DNA from: Nocardia sp. SYP-A9097
GTDB taxonomy: Bacteria; Actinomycetota; Actinomycetes; Mycobacteriales; Mycobacteriaceae
Direction of reading: 5' to 3'
Assembly: GCF_009649815.1 (NCBI RefSeq)
Contig: NZ_WJIC01000005.1
Location: 186,001-250,000, forward strand
DNA length: 64,000 nucleotides
Of this stretch, positions 25,552 through 34,665 are shown piece by piece. The notes beneath the pieces are model-generated. The model was not told the DNA's origin. It ran no database searches and saw only the letters and a program-made list of their open reading frames with translations. A program made the translations under genes and the position numbers. Positions within the stretch are counted from its first letter, which is position 1, and every line of letters begins with the position of its first letter.

Positions 25552-28500
25552 ATGACCGACGACCTGTTCTCGCTCACCGACCCGGACCTCACCCTCCGCC
25601 CGGCCGGCCGCGCCCACCGCCGCAGCGACGGCGCGGGCGGCGAATCGCATCCTGGTCCGGTGGGCGACGACGGTGGCGACCTGTTCGGCCTGGGCCAGGA
25701 GAACTCCGGAAGTCGCCCCGGCGAGGCCGATTCGGCGGCCGTCGCCGGTACCGGGCCGGACGCGCGAGAAAAGGGGCCGACCGGGTCCGCACTGCCGGAT
25801 ACCGAGGGACTGTGGGCTGCCGAGGAACGGCCGGGCGGAACCGCTGCCCCGGAGCCGAATATCGCTGGCGGCCAAGGCGACTCGGGAAGCGGTTTCGCGC
25901 TGACCGGGCCGTTGCCGGTGGGGACGACGGTGCTGGAGGCCAGTGCCGGGACCGGCAAGACCTATGCCATTGTCGGGTTGGCGGTGCGGTTCGTGGCCGA
26001 GGCCGGGGTGGATATCTCCGAGCTGCTGCTGGTGACGTTCAGCCGGGCGGCGACGCAGGAGTTGCGGGAGCGGACGCGGGATCGGTTCGTCTCGGTGGCG
26101 GCGGCGCTGGCGGATCCCGAGCGGGCGCAGACCACCGGGGATGAGCTGATTCGGCATCTGGCACAGGCGAATCCGGGGGAGGTGGCGGCGCGGCGGGAGC
26201 GGCTGCTGGCCGCGCTGTCGGACTTCGACGCGGGCACCATCGCCACCACGCACAGCTTCTGTCAGCGCATGCTGGACGAGCTGGGGCTGGCGGGGGAGCA
26301 GGACCCGGCTGTGCGGTTGGTGGAGAACGTCGATGATGTGGTCTCCACGGTCGCCGACGATCTGTATCTGAGCCGGTACGCGCGCGAGATCCCACCGTTC
26401 AGCCCGGCCGATGCGCAGCGCCTGGCCGCGGCCGCGGTGGGGGACAGTGCGGCGATGCTGGTGCCCGAGGCCGAATCCGAGGATGATCCGGCGGGGGAAC
26501 GGGTCGCCTTCGCCGCGGCAGCGCGCGCGGAAACCGCTCGGCGCAAACAGCTTTCGGGACTGCGGGACTTCGACGATCTGCTGGTGCTGCTGCACGATGT
26601 GCTGGCCGATGCCGAGCACGGGCCGCGCGCCTGCCAGCGGATTCGGTCCCGGTTCCGGGTGGCGCTGGTGGATGAGTTCCAGGACACCGATCCACTGCAG
26701 TGGGACATTCTTCGGCGGGCGTTCCACGGGCACACCACACTCGTGCTGGTCGGGGACCCGAAACAGGCGATCTACGCTTTCCGCGGCGCGGAGGTGCTCA
26801 GCTATCTGGATGCGGTCGCGCACGCGGATTCCCGTCGTGAGCTCACCACCAACCGGCGCAGTGATGCCGGGCTGCTGGCCGCGCTGGAGCATATTCATGG
26901 CGGAGCGGCCTTGGGGCACAAGGAGATCACCGTGCACACGGTGGCGGCCACCCGGCCGTTCTCCCGGCTCTCGGGTGCGCCCGAGGCGGTGATTCCGTTC
27001 CGGCTCAGGTGTTTACCGCGCACCGGCGCCGGACCGCTGAACCGCTCCGGCTATCCGACGGTCGGACGGCAGCGCGAGCGCGTCGCCACCGATGTGGCGG
27101 CCGATATCGTGCGACTGCTGGAATCGGGTACGACCATCGACGCGGGTGGTGAAAGACCGCTCAGCCCAGGCGATATCGCGGTGCTGGTGCGCAATCGCGC
27201 GCAACTCGACATGGTGCGCAAGGAACTGGAACTCGCGGGCGTGGCCTCGGTGCTCGCGGGTGGTGCGAGTGTTTTCGGCACGCCCTCGGCCACCCAGTGG
27301 CTGTGGGTGCTGCACGCTCTGGAGCAGCCGCACCGCGCCGATCGGGTGCGCTTGGCGGCCGGGACGGCACTGCTCGGCCTCGCCGCCGCGGAAATCGATT
27401 CCGGCGGTGCGGATCTGGTGGGGCGGCTGAGCGCGGAACTGCGCGACTCGGCCCGGCTTTTCGCGCGCGCCGGATTCGCCGCCGTCTTCGAGAAGATGAG
27501 CGCCGAAACGAAACTCGCGCCGCGCCTGCTCGCGCTCGAGGGCGGTGAACGCCAGCTCACCGATCTGCGTCAGATCGCCCAGCTCCTCGATGATGCCGCG
27601 CTGCGTGAGGGTTTGGGCCTGAGCGCCCTCACCCGCTGGCTCGCCGATCGCGTCCGTGACCCGGCCTCGGGGAGTGTGGCCGATCGCAGCCGTCGCCTGG
27701 ACCGCGATGCCGCGGCCGTGCAGATCGCCACCGTGCACGCCAGTAAGGGTCTCGAATTCCCGGTCGTCTACCTGCCTTTCGCGTGGGATGCCGCCAAGAT
27801 GCGCAATCCGCCGACCCTGCTCTTCCATGATGAACAGGGCCGTCGCGTCCTGGATGTGGGTGGTCCCGAAGCCTCCGGCTACAACACCCGCAAGCCGCGC
27901 GCGGAGGCCGAGGAGGCGGCGGAGGAACTGCGCCTGCTGTATGTGGCGCTGACCCGTGCGGGCGCGCAGGTGGTGGCCTGGTGGGCGCCGGCCTTCGATA
28001 CCCAGACCGCACCCCTGCACCGCATGATCCTGGGTCGCGAACCCGGCAGTCCGGCGGTGGCCGACAAGGTCCCGGTGCCGGCCGATTCGGTTGTGCTGAA
28101 CCGTATTTCGGAGTGGGCCTCGACGGCAGAGCCCGGTGTCATCGCGGTCGAGCCGGTGCATGAGATCCGGCGTGCCCGGTTGCCGCGTGACCACACCGCC
28201 ATGGCCGCCGAGGTGCTCGCGGTGGCACGCTTCGATCGGCACCTGGATCAGGATTGGCGGCGCACCTCGTACTCGGCGCTCACCGCCGGGGCGCACGACG
28301 CCATGCCTGCCGGTGATCAGCCTGACGGGGGTGGCGTGGTCGATGAGCCCGCGACGCCCAGTGCGCTGGTCGACGAGGTGGATGTATTCGCCACGGCCGC
28401 ACCGTCACTCATGAATACGCTGCCCTACGGCGCGGAGTTCGGCACCCTGGTGCACGAGATCCTGGAGTACGTCGATACCGACGCCCCGGATCTGGCCGCC

Positions 28501-29202
28501 GAGATGCGCGCACGCTGTACGCATGCTGTCGCCGAGCAGATGTTCGACGCCGATCCGGAGGTGCTCGCCATCGCGCTCATGGCGGTGATGCGCACGCCGA
28601 TCGGATTCGGTGCTCTCGCGGATATTTCCGCCCGCGACCGGCTCAGCGAACTCGACTTCGATATGCCCCTGGCAGGTGGTGACACCCCCACCGCCACCCG
28701 GGTGACGGTGCCACGGATCGCCGGACTGCTGCGCCGTCACCTGCCGGCCGATGATGTCTTCCTGCCATACGCCGACCAGCTCGCACACCTGGACGACACT
28801 CCGCTGCGCGGCTATCTCACCGGCAGTATCGACGCCGTATTACGTACCGGCGGACCACGATTCGTGGTGGTCGACTACAAGACCAACCGCCTCGGCACCG
28901 GCGATCTCACCGTCGCGCACTACACGCACGAACGCATGGCCGCCGAGATGATGCGCTCGCACTATCCGTTGCAGGCAATCCTGTATTCGGTTGCCCTGCA
29001 CCGCTATCTGCGCTGGCGGCTGCCGAATTACGATCCCGCCCAGCACCTCGGCGGTATCCGCTACCTGTTCGTCCGCGGCATGATCGGGCCCGAAACACCG
29101 GACGGCTGCGGCGTATTCGACTGGATGCCACCGCCCGCCCTGGTGACGGACCTGTCCCTGCTGCTCGCGGGAGAACCGATCGACGTGGAGGCCGCCCGAT
29201 GA
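25552..29202 (+). CDS. recB: Exodeoxyribonuclease V subunit beta (RecB) with long N-terminal extension
   Basis: RecB is a 3'-5' SF1A helicase with a C-terminal nuclease domain; 1216 residues. Walker A LEASAGTGKTYAIV is near residue 130, SRAATQELRERTRDRF follows, then VALVDEFQDTDPLQW (Walker B) and LVGDPKQAIYAFRGAEVLSY. VHASKGLEFPVVYLPF and ELRLLYVALTRA are late helicase motifs; FVVVDYKTNRLG near residue 1104 is the nuclease motif. The start at 25552 has GAAAGG upstream. About 115 residues of Gly/Pro/Glu-rich, probably disordered sequence precede the helicase core, far more than in E. coli. It ends in an ATGA overlap with recD. Confidence 0.96.
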   Translation: MTDDLFSLTDPDLTLRPAGRAHRRSDGAGGESHPGPVGDDGGDLFGLGQENSGSRPGEADSAAVAGTGPDAREKGPTGSALPDTEGLWAAEERPGGTAAPEPNIAGGQGDSGSGFALTGPLPVGTTVLEASAGTGKTYAIVGLAVRFVAEAGVDISELLLVTFSRAATQELRERTRDRFVSVAAALADPERAQTTGDELIRHLAQANPGEVAARRERLLAALSDFDAGTIATTHSFCQRMLDELGLAGEQDPAVRLVENVDDVVSTVADDLYLSRYAREIPPFSPADAQRLAAAAVGDSAAMLVPEAESEDDPAGERVAFAAAARAETARRKQLSGLRDFDDLLVLLHDVLADAEHGPRACQRIRSRFRVALVDEFQDTDPLQWDILRRAFHGHTTLVLVGDPKQAIYAFRGAEVLSYLDAVAHADSRRELTTNRRSDAGLLAALEHIHGGAALGHKEITVHTVAATRPFSRLSGAPEAVIPFRLRCLPRTGAGPLNRSGYPTVGRQRERVATDVAADIVRLLESGTTIDAGGERPLSPGDIAVLVRNRAQLDMVRKELELAGVASVLAGGASVFGTPSATQWLWVLHALEQPHRADRVRLAAGTALLGLAAAEIDSGGADLVGRLSAELRDSARLFARAGFAAVFEKMSAETKLAPRLLALEGGERQLTDLRQIAQLLDDAALREGLGLSALTRWLADRVRDPASGSVADRSRRLDRDAAAVQIATVHASKGLEFPVVYLPFAWDAAKMRNPPTLLFHDEQGRRVLDVGGPEASGYNTRKPRAEAEEAAEELRLLYVALTRAGAQVVAWWAPAFDTQTAPLHRMILGREPGSPAVADKVPVPADSVVLNRISEWASTAEPGVIAVEPVHEIRRARLPRDHTAMAAEVLAVARFDRHLDQDWRRTSYSALTAGAHDAMPAGDQPDGGGVVDEPATPSALVDEVDVFATAAPSLMNTLPYGAEFGTLVHEILEYVDTDAPDLAAEMRARCTHAVAEQMFDADPEVLAIALMAVMRTPIGFGALADISARDRLSELDFDMPLAGGDTPTATRVTVPRIAGLLRRHLPADDVFLPYADQLAHLDDTPLRGYLTGSIDAVLRTGGPRFVVVDYKTNRLGTGDLTVAHYTHERMAAEMMRSHYPLQAILYSVALHRYLRWRLPNYDPAQHLGGIRYLFVRGMIGPETPDGCGVFDWMPPPALVTDLSLLLAGEPIDVEAAR

Positions 29203-31082
29203 CCTCGATCCAATTGGCGCAGCGCGGTACCGGGCCGCTGCAGATCTTCAATGTGGCGGGCGTGCTCTCGGCAGCGGATGTGCATGTGGCGCTGCGGCTC
29301 GGGCGGCTGGGGCAGGAGAACTCGCCCCTGGTGCTCTTCGCCACGGCCCTCGCGGTGCGCGCGGTGCGGTCCGGTTCGGTGTGCCTGGAGGTGCGGCGCA
29401 TGGATGAGATCGGCGTGGATGCCGAAGGGACGGAAGAGTCTTCGATCGATCCCTCGACCCTGCCGTGGCCGGAGGTGGACGAGGTGATCGCCGCGCTGCG
29501 CAAGAGCCCGCTGGTGTGCGGGAGCCCGGCCGGGCCGCTGCGCCCACTGCGGTTGATCGATCCGCCGGGGTCCGCAGCCGGCCCGCTGCTCTACCTGGAC
29601 CGGTACTACCGGCAGGAGGAGACCATCCGGCAGGCGCTCACCGAGCGATCCACCACCCAGCCCATGGTGGACGCGGAACTTGTTCGGCGAGAACTGGATC
29701 GGCTTTTTCCCGGCGAGGGCGGGCCGGGGGAGCCACCGGATCGGCAGCGCCTCGCGGTGGCGCTGGCCGCCACCCAGTGGACCACCGTCGTCGCTGGTGG
29801 ACCAGGTACCGGTAAGACGCACACCATCGCCCGCGTACTGGCGCTGCTGGTAGCGCATCAGCAAGCCATTCCGGGTGCGCCCGCCCTGCGCATTGCGCTC
29901 GCCGCGCCCACCGGCAAAGCCGCTGCGCGCCTGCAGGAATCGGTGCGTGAACAGGCCGGGGACATCGGCCTGCCCGAGCTCACCGCCGCCACACTGCACC
30001 GGCTGCTCGGCTGGCAGCGCGGTGGCGCGAGCCGGTTCAAGCATCACGAATTCAACCGGCTGCCCTATGACGTCATCGTGGTGGACGAGACCTCCATGGT
30101 GTCGCTGACCATGATGAGCCGTCTGCTCCCGGCCGTACGTCCGGACGCGCGCCTGGTGCTGGTCGGTGACCCGGATCAGCTGGCCTCGGTCGACGCGGGC
30201 GCGGTACTCGCCGATCTGGTGGCGGGACCGATTGCCGGACAGGCGAATCCGGCCCTGGACAAGATACTCGGCGGTGAATTGCGCGATAGCGCGGCACATC
30301 CCGACGCACTCTCCGCCCGCGAGCGAGAACGCCTGCGCGGCGGCATTGTTCGCCTCACCCGGGGCCGCCGCTTCGGTGGGCGCATTGCCGAACTCGCGGT
30401 CGCGGTACGCGCGGGTGACGCCGATACCGCCCTGGAACTGCTGCGCGCGGGCGGAACGGAACTGTCCCTGCACGGCCCCGACGATATCGGCGAGGTGCGC
30501 GCGGACGTTCTGCGCGCGGCGCACTCCGCTACCGACGCCGCCGTGGCCGGTAATGCCATCGCCGCGCTCACCGCGCTCGAATCGCATCGCCTGCTCTGCG
30601 CGCACCGCCAAGGTCCGTACGGTGTCGAACGCTGGGATCGGATGGCGGCGGGCTGGGTCGCCGCGGCGGGCATCAGCACCGATCCCGGTCCGGGACACTG
30701 GTATCCGGGTCAGCCGCTGCTGGTCACCGCCAATGATCACGAGGCGCGCATCTACAACGGCGATACCGGTGTGATCGTCCGCATGCCTGACGGCACCCTG
30801 CGCGCGGCTCTGCAGCGCGGTACCGAACCGTATCTGGTGCACCCAACCCAATTCCCGGGTGTCACCACTGTGTACGCTATGACGATTCACCGCAGTCAGG
30901 GCAGCCAGTACGACACCGTGACCACGGTGCTGCCCGGCCCCGAATCCACCCTGCTCACCCGAGAGTTGCTGTACACGGCCATTACTCGCGCCCGCAAACA
31001 TGTCCGCGTGCTGGGCACCGAGGATTCGATTCGCGCGGCGATCGGCCGTCGAGTACTACGAGCGAGCGGTTTGCGCGCGTAG
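29199..31082 (+). CDS. recD: Exodeoxyribonuclease V subunit alpha (RecD)
   Basis: RecD is the 5'-3' SF1B helicase of RecBCD; 627 residues. Walker A VAGGPGTGKTHTIARVL is near residue 200, APTGKAAARLQESVRE follows, VIVVDETSMVSLTMMSRLLP holds Walker B, LVLVGDPDQLASVDAG is motif III, and AMTIHRSQGSQYDTV plus LLYTAITRARKHVRVLG are the last motifs. The N-terminal domain is complete. It overlaps recB by 4 bp. An IS607-type element begins directly after the stop codon, without touching the coding region. Confidence 0.96.
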   Translation: MTSIQLAQRGTGPLQIFNVAGVLSAADVHVALRLGRLGQENSPLVLFATALAVRAVRSGSVCLEVRRMDEIGVDAEGTEESSIDPSTLPWPEVDEVIAALRKSPLVCGSPAGPLRPLRLIDPPGSAAGPLLYLDRYYRQEETIRQALTERSTTQPMVDAELVRRELDRLFPGEGGPGEPPDRQRLAVALAATQWTTVVAGGPGTGKTHTIARVLALLVAHQQAIPGAPALRIALAAPTGKAAARLQESVREQAGDIGLPELTAATLHRLLGWQRGGASRFKHHEFNRLPYDVIVVDETSMVSLTMMSRLLPAVRPDARLVLVGDPDQLASVDAGAVLADLVAGPIAGQANPALDKILGGELRDSAAHPDALSARERERLRGGIVRLTRGRRFGGRIAELAVAVRAGDADTALELLRAGGTELSLHGPDDIGEVRADVLRAAHSATDAAVAGNAIAALTALESHRLLCAHRQGPYGVERWDRMAAGWVAAAGISTDPGPGHWYPGQPLLVTANDHEARIYNGDTGVIVRMPDGTLRAALQRGTEPYLVHPTQFPGVTTVYAMTIHRSQGSQYDTVTTVLPGPESTLLTRELLYTAITRARKHVRVLGTEDSIRAAIGRRVLRASGLRA

Positions 31083-31091
31083 CGTCTCTGA

Positions 31092-33059
31092 TCAGTTGAG
31101 TGATCCTGTGTGATCCCGTGGGTGTGGGATTGGTGGGATCGGTTCCCATCGTGGCGGGGTCGCATGGGTGTGCAGGTGGAATCCCGCGCCCAGTGCGGCT
31201 CCGCGTGGCGTGTGCCGGTCGGTGGGGGTGCTGATCGTGCTCACGTCCTGGTTCCGGTGTGCTGCACGGGGCAGCGTCCGGCCCGTGGGGGCGTGTCCCT
31301 CCGGACGCTGGCCCGTCCGACCGTGGGGTCGGGCGGGAGAGGGTGCCCCGCGTCGCCTGGGCGCGGGGCATGAGGATCGGGACACGGTGGGTCCGGTTTT
31401 GGAACGGTCCACCGCTGTGGTTGGGGTGGTGAGGATCGCGGTGGCTTCCATGGCGGCGTCGATGGCGCGGATGGTCATGGCACCGGTGGCGCGGTCGGTG
31501 ACGGTTTTGCTCTGATGTGCCAGACCGCGGGCGGCGATCCGCCGCCAGGCTCCTTGGTCACGGTCACCCTGCCATCGGCAGTCGGGGTTGGGACACAGCG
31601 CCCACTTCCACCCTGCCACGGTGGGCCGGTCCGGGGCTTTGCTGTGCCGCAGCGGGGTCAGGCAAAGGGGGCAGTGTTTGGAGGTGCCGCGGGCCGGGAC
31701 GGTGACGACCGCGATCCCGACCTCGGCGGCGAGGTGCCGGATATGGTTACCGATCGCGCCCCGAACCTGTTGCGACAGAAGGGTGTTGAGGGTTCGCCCC
31801 ATCCCGGTGGCTTCGAGCGACCGGAGATCCTCGAGATAGATGACGGTTGCGCTGGTGGCGATGGCCTGATCCACCGTCCATCGAGCGGCCGAGGCCGCCA
31901 GGGCGCCGTTGAGGTTCGATCGCCGGTTGGCGACATGGCCGATCTCAGCGGCCAGCGTCGCTTGTTTGACGGCGAGGGGATGGTCGGCGCGCCCCGCGAT
32001 CAACCGGGTGTAGTGGTCGTGTTTGGTGTGCAAGGTCTCCCCCAGACGGCGGAGGCGGTGTTGTTTGGCCAGGATTCCGGCGGCCCGGTACTGCCCACCA
32101 GCCCCGAGCGCTGTGATCACACCTTTGTCGTCGAGCCGGACCGCTCCGGCGGACAGCAGCGTGTTCAGCCCCCAGTCCACACCCAATGCCACGGTGTGGC
32201 CGCTGCGATGCGCGATCGGCACGGTCTGGGTAAACGACAGGTCCGCCCGGACCGTCCCGTTCACCAGCCGGAGAGTGGGCAGGTGCAGGATCGCGTGCGC
32301 CGGGACCGTGGCGGGCAGGATGATCGGTAACGCCACCCACGCCCAGTCTTTATAGGTGCGGGGGTCTGGGCGCAACGGCAGTTGCAGCCGTAGCCCGGCC
32401 TTGTCCGGCTCGATCGCCGATCGTTCGATGCTGGCCTGTTGCTGGTCCACCGCCGACAGCAACAGCATCCGCGCCGTCCGGGGTGCGGGTTCGAGCTCGA
32501 ACACATCTACTGGCCGCCGCCCGTGCCCTGCTGCGAACCGGGCGATCTGCCGGGTCCGGCCCTTGACCACGTTGGACGGCAGATACTTCCCGCCCGGTGC
32601 GGCAGCGCGGACCGCGTCCCACTCCGCACCGGTGCGATGGTGGGGATCGTCCGGCCAGCTGGACAGGATCGCCGAGGTGAGCGCGGCTCGCCAGCACGCC
32701 GACCGAAGCGTGCGTCCGGCCTGTTCCTGTGCCATCCGCACGATCCGGTCGTTGACCTTCACCGCCGGATTCACCGTCCACCCGAGCCGCCGCAATGCCA
32801 TCCAAGCGTTTGACGGCAGCTTGTCGCCCGCCGAGTCCTGCCCAGACCCCAGTAGACCAAGGTCGTCTGCATTCCAATGCTCGACCACAAGTCGTATGGC
32901 CATGTCGGACACCAGATCCACGCACCAGCCGATCCGGTCGGTCAACACCGCGCGGTCGATGATCTCGCCGGTCGTATCGTCCACACCGAGGCGGATCGGT
33001 ACCCGCGCAGTGGCCGTGCGGGTGGTTTCCCCTTCGGCGAGAACAGGTTTGCTGCTCAC
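31092..33059 (-). CDS. tnpB: IS607-associated TnpB, RNA-guided RuvC nuclease (large form)
   Basis: TnpB cuts DNA under guidance of an omega RNA from its own element end. The 655-residue protein keeps all catalytic parts: RuvC-I Asp in ALGVDWGLNTLLS, RuvC-II Glu in VIYLEDLRSLEATGMG, zinc finger KHCPLCLTP with WALCPNPDCRWQ, and RuvC-III Asp in GDRDQGAW. GTG at 33059 overlaps the tnpA stop (GTGA). It is longer than the usual 350-450 residues: an N-terminal extension and about 125 low-complexity residues after the zinc finger. The latter overlap the probable omega RNA and may be a by-product of RNA constraint. Confidence 0.88.
   Translation of the reverse strand: MSSKPVLAEGETTRTATARVPIRLGVDDTTGEIIDRAVLTDRIGWCVDLVSDMAIRLVVEHWNADDLGLLGSGQDSAGDKLPSNAWMALRRLGWTVNPAVKVNDRIVRMAQEQAGRTLRSACWRAALTSAILSSWPDDPHHRTGAEWDAVRAAAPGGKYLPSNVVKGRTRQIARFAAGHGRRPVDVFELEPAPRTARMLLLSAVDQQQASIERSAIEPDKAGLRLQLPLRPDPRTYKDWAWVALPIILPATVPAHAILHLPTLRLVNGTVRADLSFTQTVPIAHRSGHTVALGVDWGLNTLLSAGAVRLDDKGVITALGAGGQYRAAGILAKQHRLRRLGETLHTKHDHYTRLIAGRADHPLAVKQATLAAEIGHVANRRSNLNGALAASAARWTVDQAIATSATVIYLEDLRSLEATGMGRTLNTLLSQQVRGAIGNHIRHLAAEVGIAVVTVPARGTSKHCPLCLTPLRHSKAPDRPTVAGWKWALCPNPDCRWQGDRDQGAWRRIAARGLAHQSKTVTDRATGAMTIRAIDAAMEATAILTTPTTAVDRSKTGPTVSRSSCPAPRRRGAPSPARPHGRTGQRPEGHAPTGRTLPRAAHRNQDVSTISTPTDRHTPRGAALGAGFHLHTHATPPRWEPIPPIPHPRDHTGSLN
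31260..31380 (-). ncRNA. Probable omega RNA scaffold of the IS607 element
   Basis: Three consecutive stem-loops lie inside the TnpB 3' coding region: AGCGTCCGG 31273-31281 with its complement at 31301-31309; CCCGTCCGACC 31312-31322 with 31327-31337 (one G-T pair); TGCCCCGCG 31344-31352 with 31362-31370. On the minus strand this is upstream of the element end, where IS607 omega RNAs are found. The RNA would run on to about 31083, and its guide would then be the complement of the recD 3' end. Limits are not determined. Confidence 0.5.
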
Positions 33060-33679
33060 GCATCGCCCCCGACCGACGGGCACTGTCCGGACTCCATCAG
33101 AAGACGGCGGCGGGCCTCCTGCGACCTCATCCCATACAACCGGCCCGCGAATGTCGTCACCAAGGAGATGAAGTCCTCCAGCAGTTCCTGTCGTCCCCCG
33201 GACCGTTTCGGATGCAGCACCTCCAACCCCACCCCGTGCACCGCGAACAGCCGCTCGAGCCAGCCCACACCGAACCGCGCCAACCGATCCTCATGGGTCA
33301 CCCGAATCACCGTCACCGATCCCTCCGTCACGGCCTGCAACAACCGGTTCAAACCGGGCCGGTCCTCCCGCAACCCCGAGCCTCGATCCCGGAACACTTT
33401 CACGGCCTCACCGGTGGCGGTGGCACGTAGCTCGGCCTCCTGCGCCTGCAATGACGACTCCTGGCCGGTCGAGCCGGACACGCGAACGTACAAGCCCTCC
33501 AACCGAATCCGATCCCCACCCACGCTGGATACCTTCATCGCCTCCACATCGACCGAGGAGAATCGACGCTCCCGCCCGACCCATGTCACCGGAATCTTCC
33601 CCGAATCCGCCCACAACCGCAGCGTCACCGGGTGAACGCCCAAGCGCTGAGCAGCCTTCGACAGGCGAAGAAATTCCAC
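33056..33679 (-). CDS. tnpA: IS607-family serine recombinase/transposase TnpA
   Basis: TnpA is a small serine recombinase that excises and integrates IS607 elements through a circular intermediate. The 207-residue protein has a MerR-like helix-turn-helix (EFLRLSKAAQRLGVHPVTL, SGKIPVTWVGRERRF) and then the resolvase domain YVRVSGSTGQESSLQAQEAE with the nucleophile Ser in VRVSG, later FRDRGSGLREDRPGLNRLL and VTHEDRLARFG. GTG at 33679 starts it. All core residues seem present, so the element may still be mobile. Confidence 0.9.
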   Translation of the reverse strand: MEFLRLSKAAQRLGVHPVTLRLWADSGKIPVTWVGRERRFSSVDVEAMKVSSVGGDRIRLEGLYVRVSGSTGQESSLQAQEAELRATATGEAVKVFRDRGSGLREDRPGLNRLLQAVTEGSVTVIRVTHEDRLARFGVGWLERLFAVHGVGLEVLHPKRSGGRQELLEDFISLVTTFAGRLYGMRSQEARRRLLMESGQCPSVGGDA

Positions 33680-33744
33680 CCAGAAACTATAACATCGCTT
33701 AGGATAATTAAGGGAATCAGTTAACATGATGACCCGGAGGGGTT

Positions 33745-34593
33745 ATGGCTACAGCTGATGCCGAGTTCGAACACTCCGCGGATTCCGTCCTGTCCGCGGA
33801 TGGCACGCGGATCGCGTATCTGACTGTGGGACAGGGCCCGCCGGTGCTCGTCGTACCCGGAGCGCTGTCGGTGGCGAGCGGCTTCGCGCGCTTCGCCGCG
33901 GCGCTGGGCAAGGACTTCACCGTGCACACCATGGAGCGGCGCGGGCGCGGTGCGAGCGGTCCACAGGGGTCGGAGTATCGGATCACCGAGGACTGCGCGG
34001 ATATTCGCGCGCTCCAGCGCAAAACCGGGGCCGCGTTGATCGTGGGGCACAGCTACGGCGGTCTGATCGCGCTGGAGGCGGCACGCACCAACCCGGATAT
34101 CCGCAAGCTGGCGCTGTATGAACCGGGTGTGTCGATTGCCGGTTCGGTGCCCTCGGACTGGATGCGACCCTATGAGAAATACCTCGACCAGGGAAAACCC
34201 TTCGACGCCTTCATCGAATTCGTTCGCGCCATGGGGCCGGAGGGCATGCAGAAGGTGCCGCGCTGGATGTTCCGCCGCATGATGCCCATGTTCATGGACG
34301 CTCCCGAACGCGACATGGTCGTCAGTCAGCTCGCCGAGAACCTGCGCGAACACCGCGAGATCATCCGCCTCGACGACACCTACCCCAATTACGCCGGCAT
34401 CACCGCGCAGGTGCTGCTCATGGACGGCGACAAGGACCGTCAGCACCGCACCGACCCCGACCACACCCAATTGGCGAAAACCCTGCCGCACTGCGAACGC
34501 CACACCGTCCCGGGTCTCGATCACTTCGGTATAGACAAGCAGGCGCCCGAACTCGTCGCCGGAATCATCGGCGAATTCTTCTCGCGTTCGTAG
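33745..34593 (+). CDS. Alpha/beta hydrolase
   Basis: The 282-residue alpha/beta-hydrolase-fold enzyme has oxyanion segment VPGALSVASG, nucleophile elbow VGHSYGGLIALEA (Ser near residue 104), Asp in VLLMDGDKDR and His in GLDHFGID. The substrate is unknown; esterase or lactonase activity would fit the downstream Baeyer-Villiger monooxygenase, which makes esters. GGAGGGG lies 2-8 bp upstream of the ATG. The IS607 element ends about 20 bp upstream and probably replaced its promoter. Confidence 0.88.
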   Translation: MATADAEFEHSADSVLSADGTRIAYLTVGQGPPVLVVPGALSVASGFARFAAALGKDFTVHTMERRGRGASGPQGSEYRITEDCADIRALQRKTGAALIVGHSYGGLIALEAARTNPDIRKLALYEPGVSIAGSVPSDWMRPYEKYLDQGKPFDAFIEFVRAMGPEGMQKVPRWMFRRMMPMFMDAPERDMVVSQLAENLREHREIIRLDDTYPNYAGITAQVLLMDGDKDRQHRTDPDHTQLAKTLPHCERHTVPGLDHFGIDKQAPELVAGIIGEFFSRS

Positions 34594-34665
34594 CCCGCTT
34601 CGGCCCTGCGCGGGTGCCGCGCTGGATACGCTGGGGCATATATCTCGTGAATGGGAGGAGTGTCG

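Larger units (their letters stand above)
31083..33727 (-). mobile_element. IS607-type insertion sequence (tnpA + tnpB), apparently intact
   Basis: The element sits between the recD stop and the ribosome-binding site of the hydrolase gene. It carries a serine recombinase with a MerR-like N-terminus and a TnpB nuclease in overlapping frames on the minus strand. The left side near 33,690-33,727 is AT-rich (around TTAGGATAATTAAGG), unlike the rest of the window. The right side contains repeated GTGATCC blocks (31100-31120). IS607 elements make no target duplication, so exact ends cannot be fixed from one sequence. Boundaries are therefore approximate. Confidence 0.8.

Noticed and set aside
29061-31001. 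646-codon minus-strand frame opposite recD
   Set aside because: It overlaps a complete recD with all helicase motifs; no motif is seen in the antisense frame.
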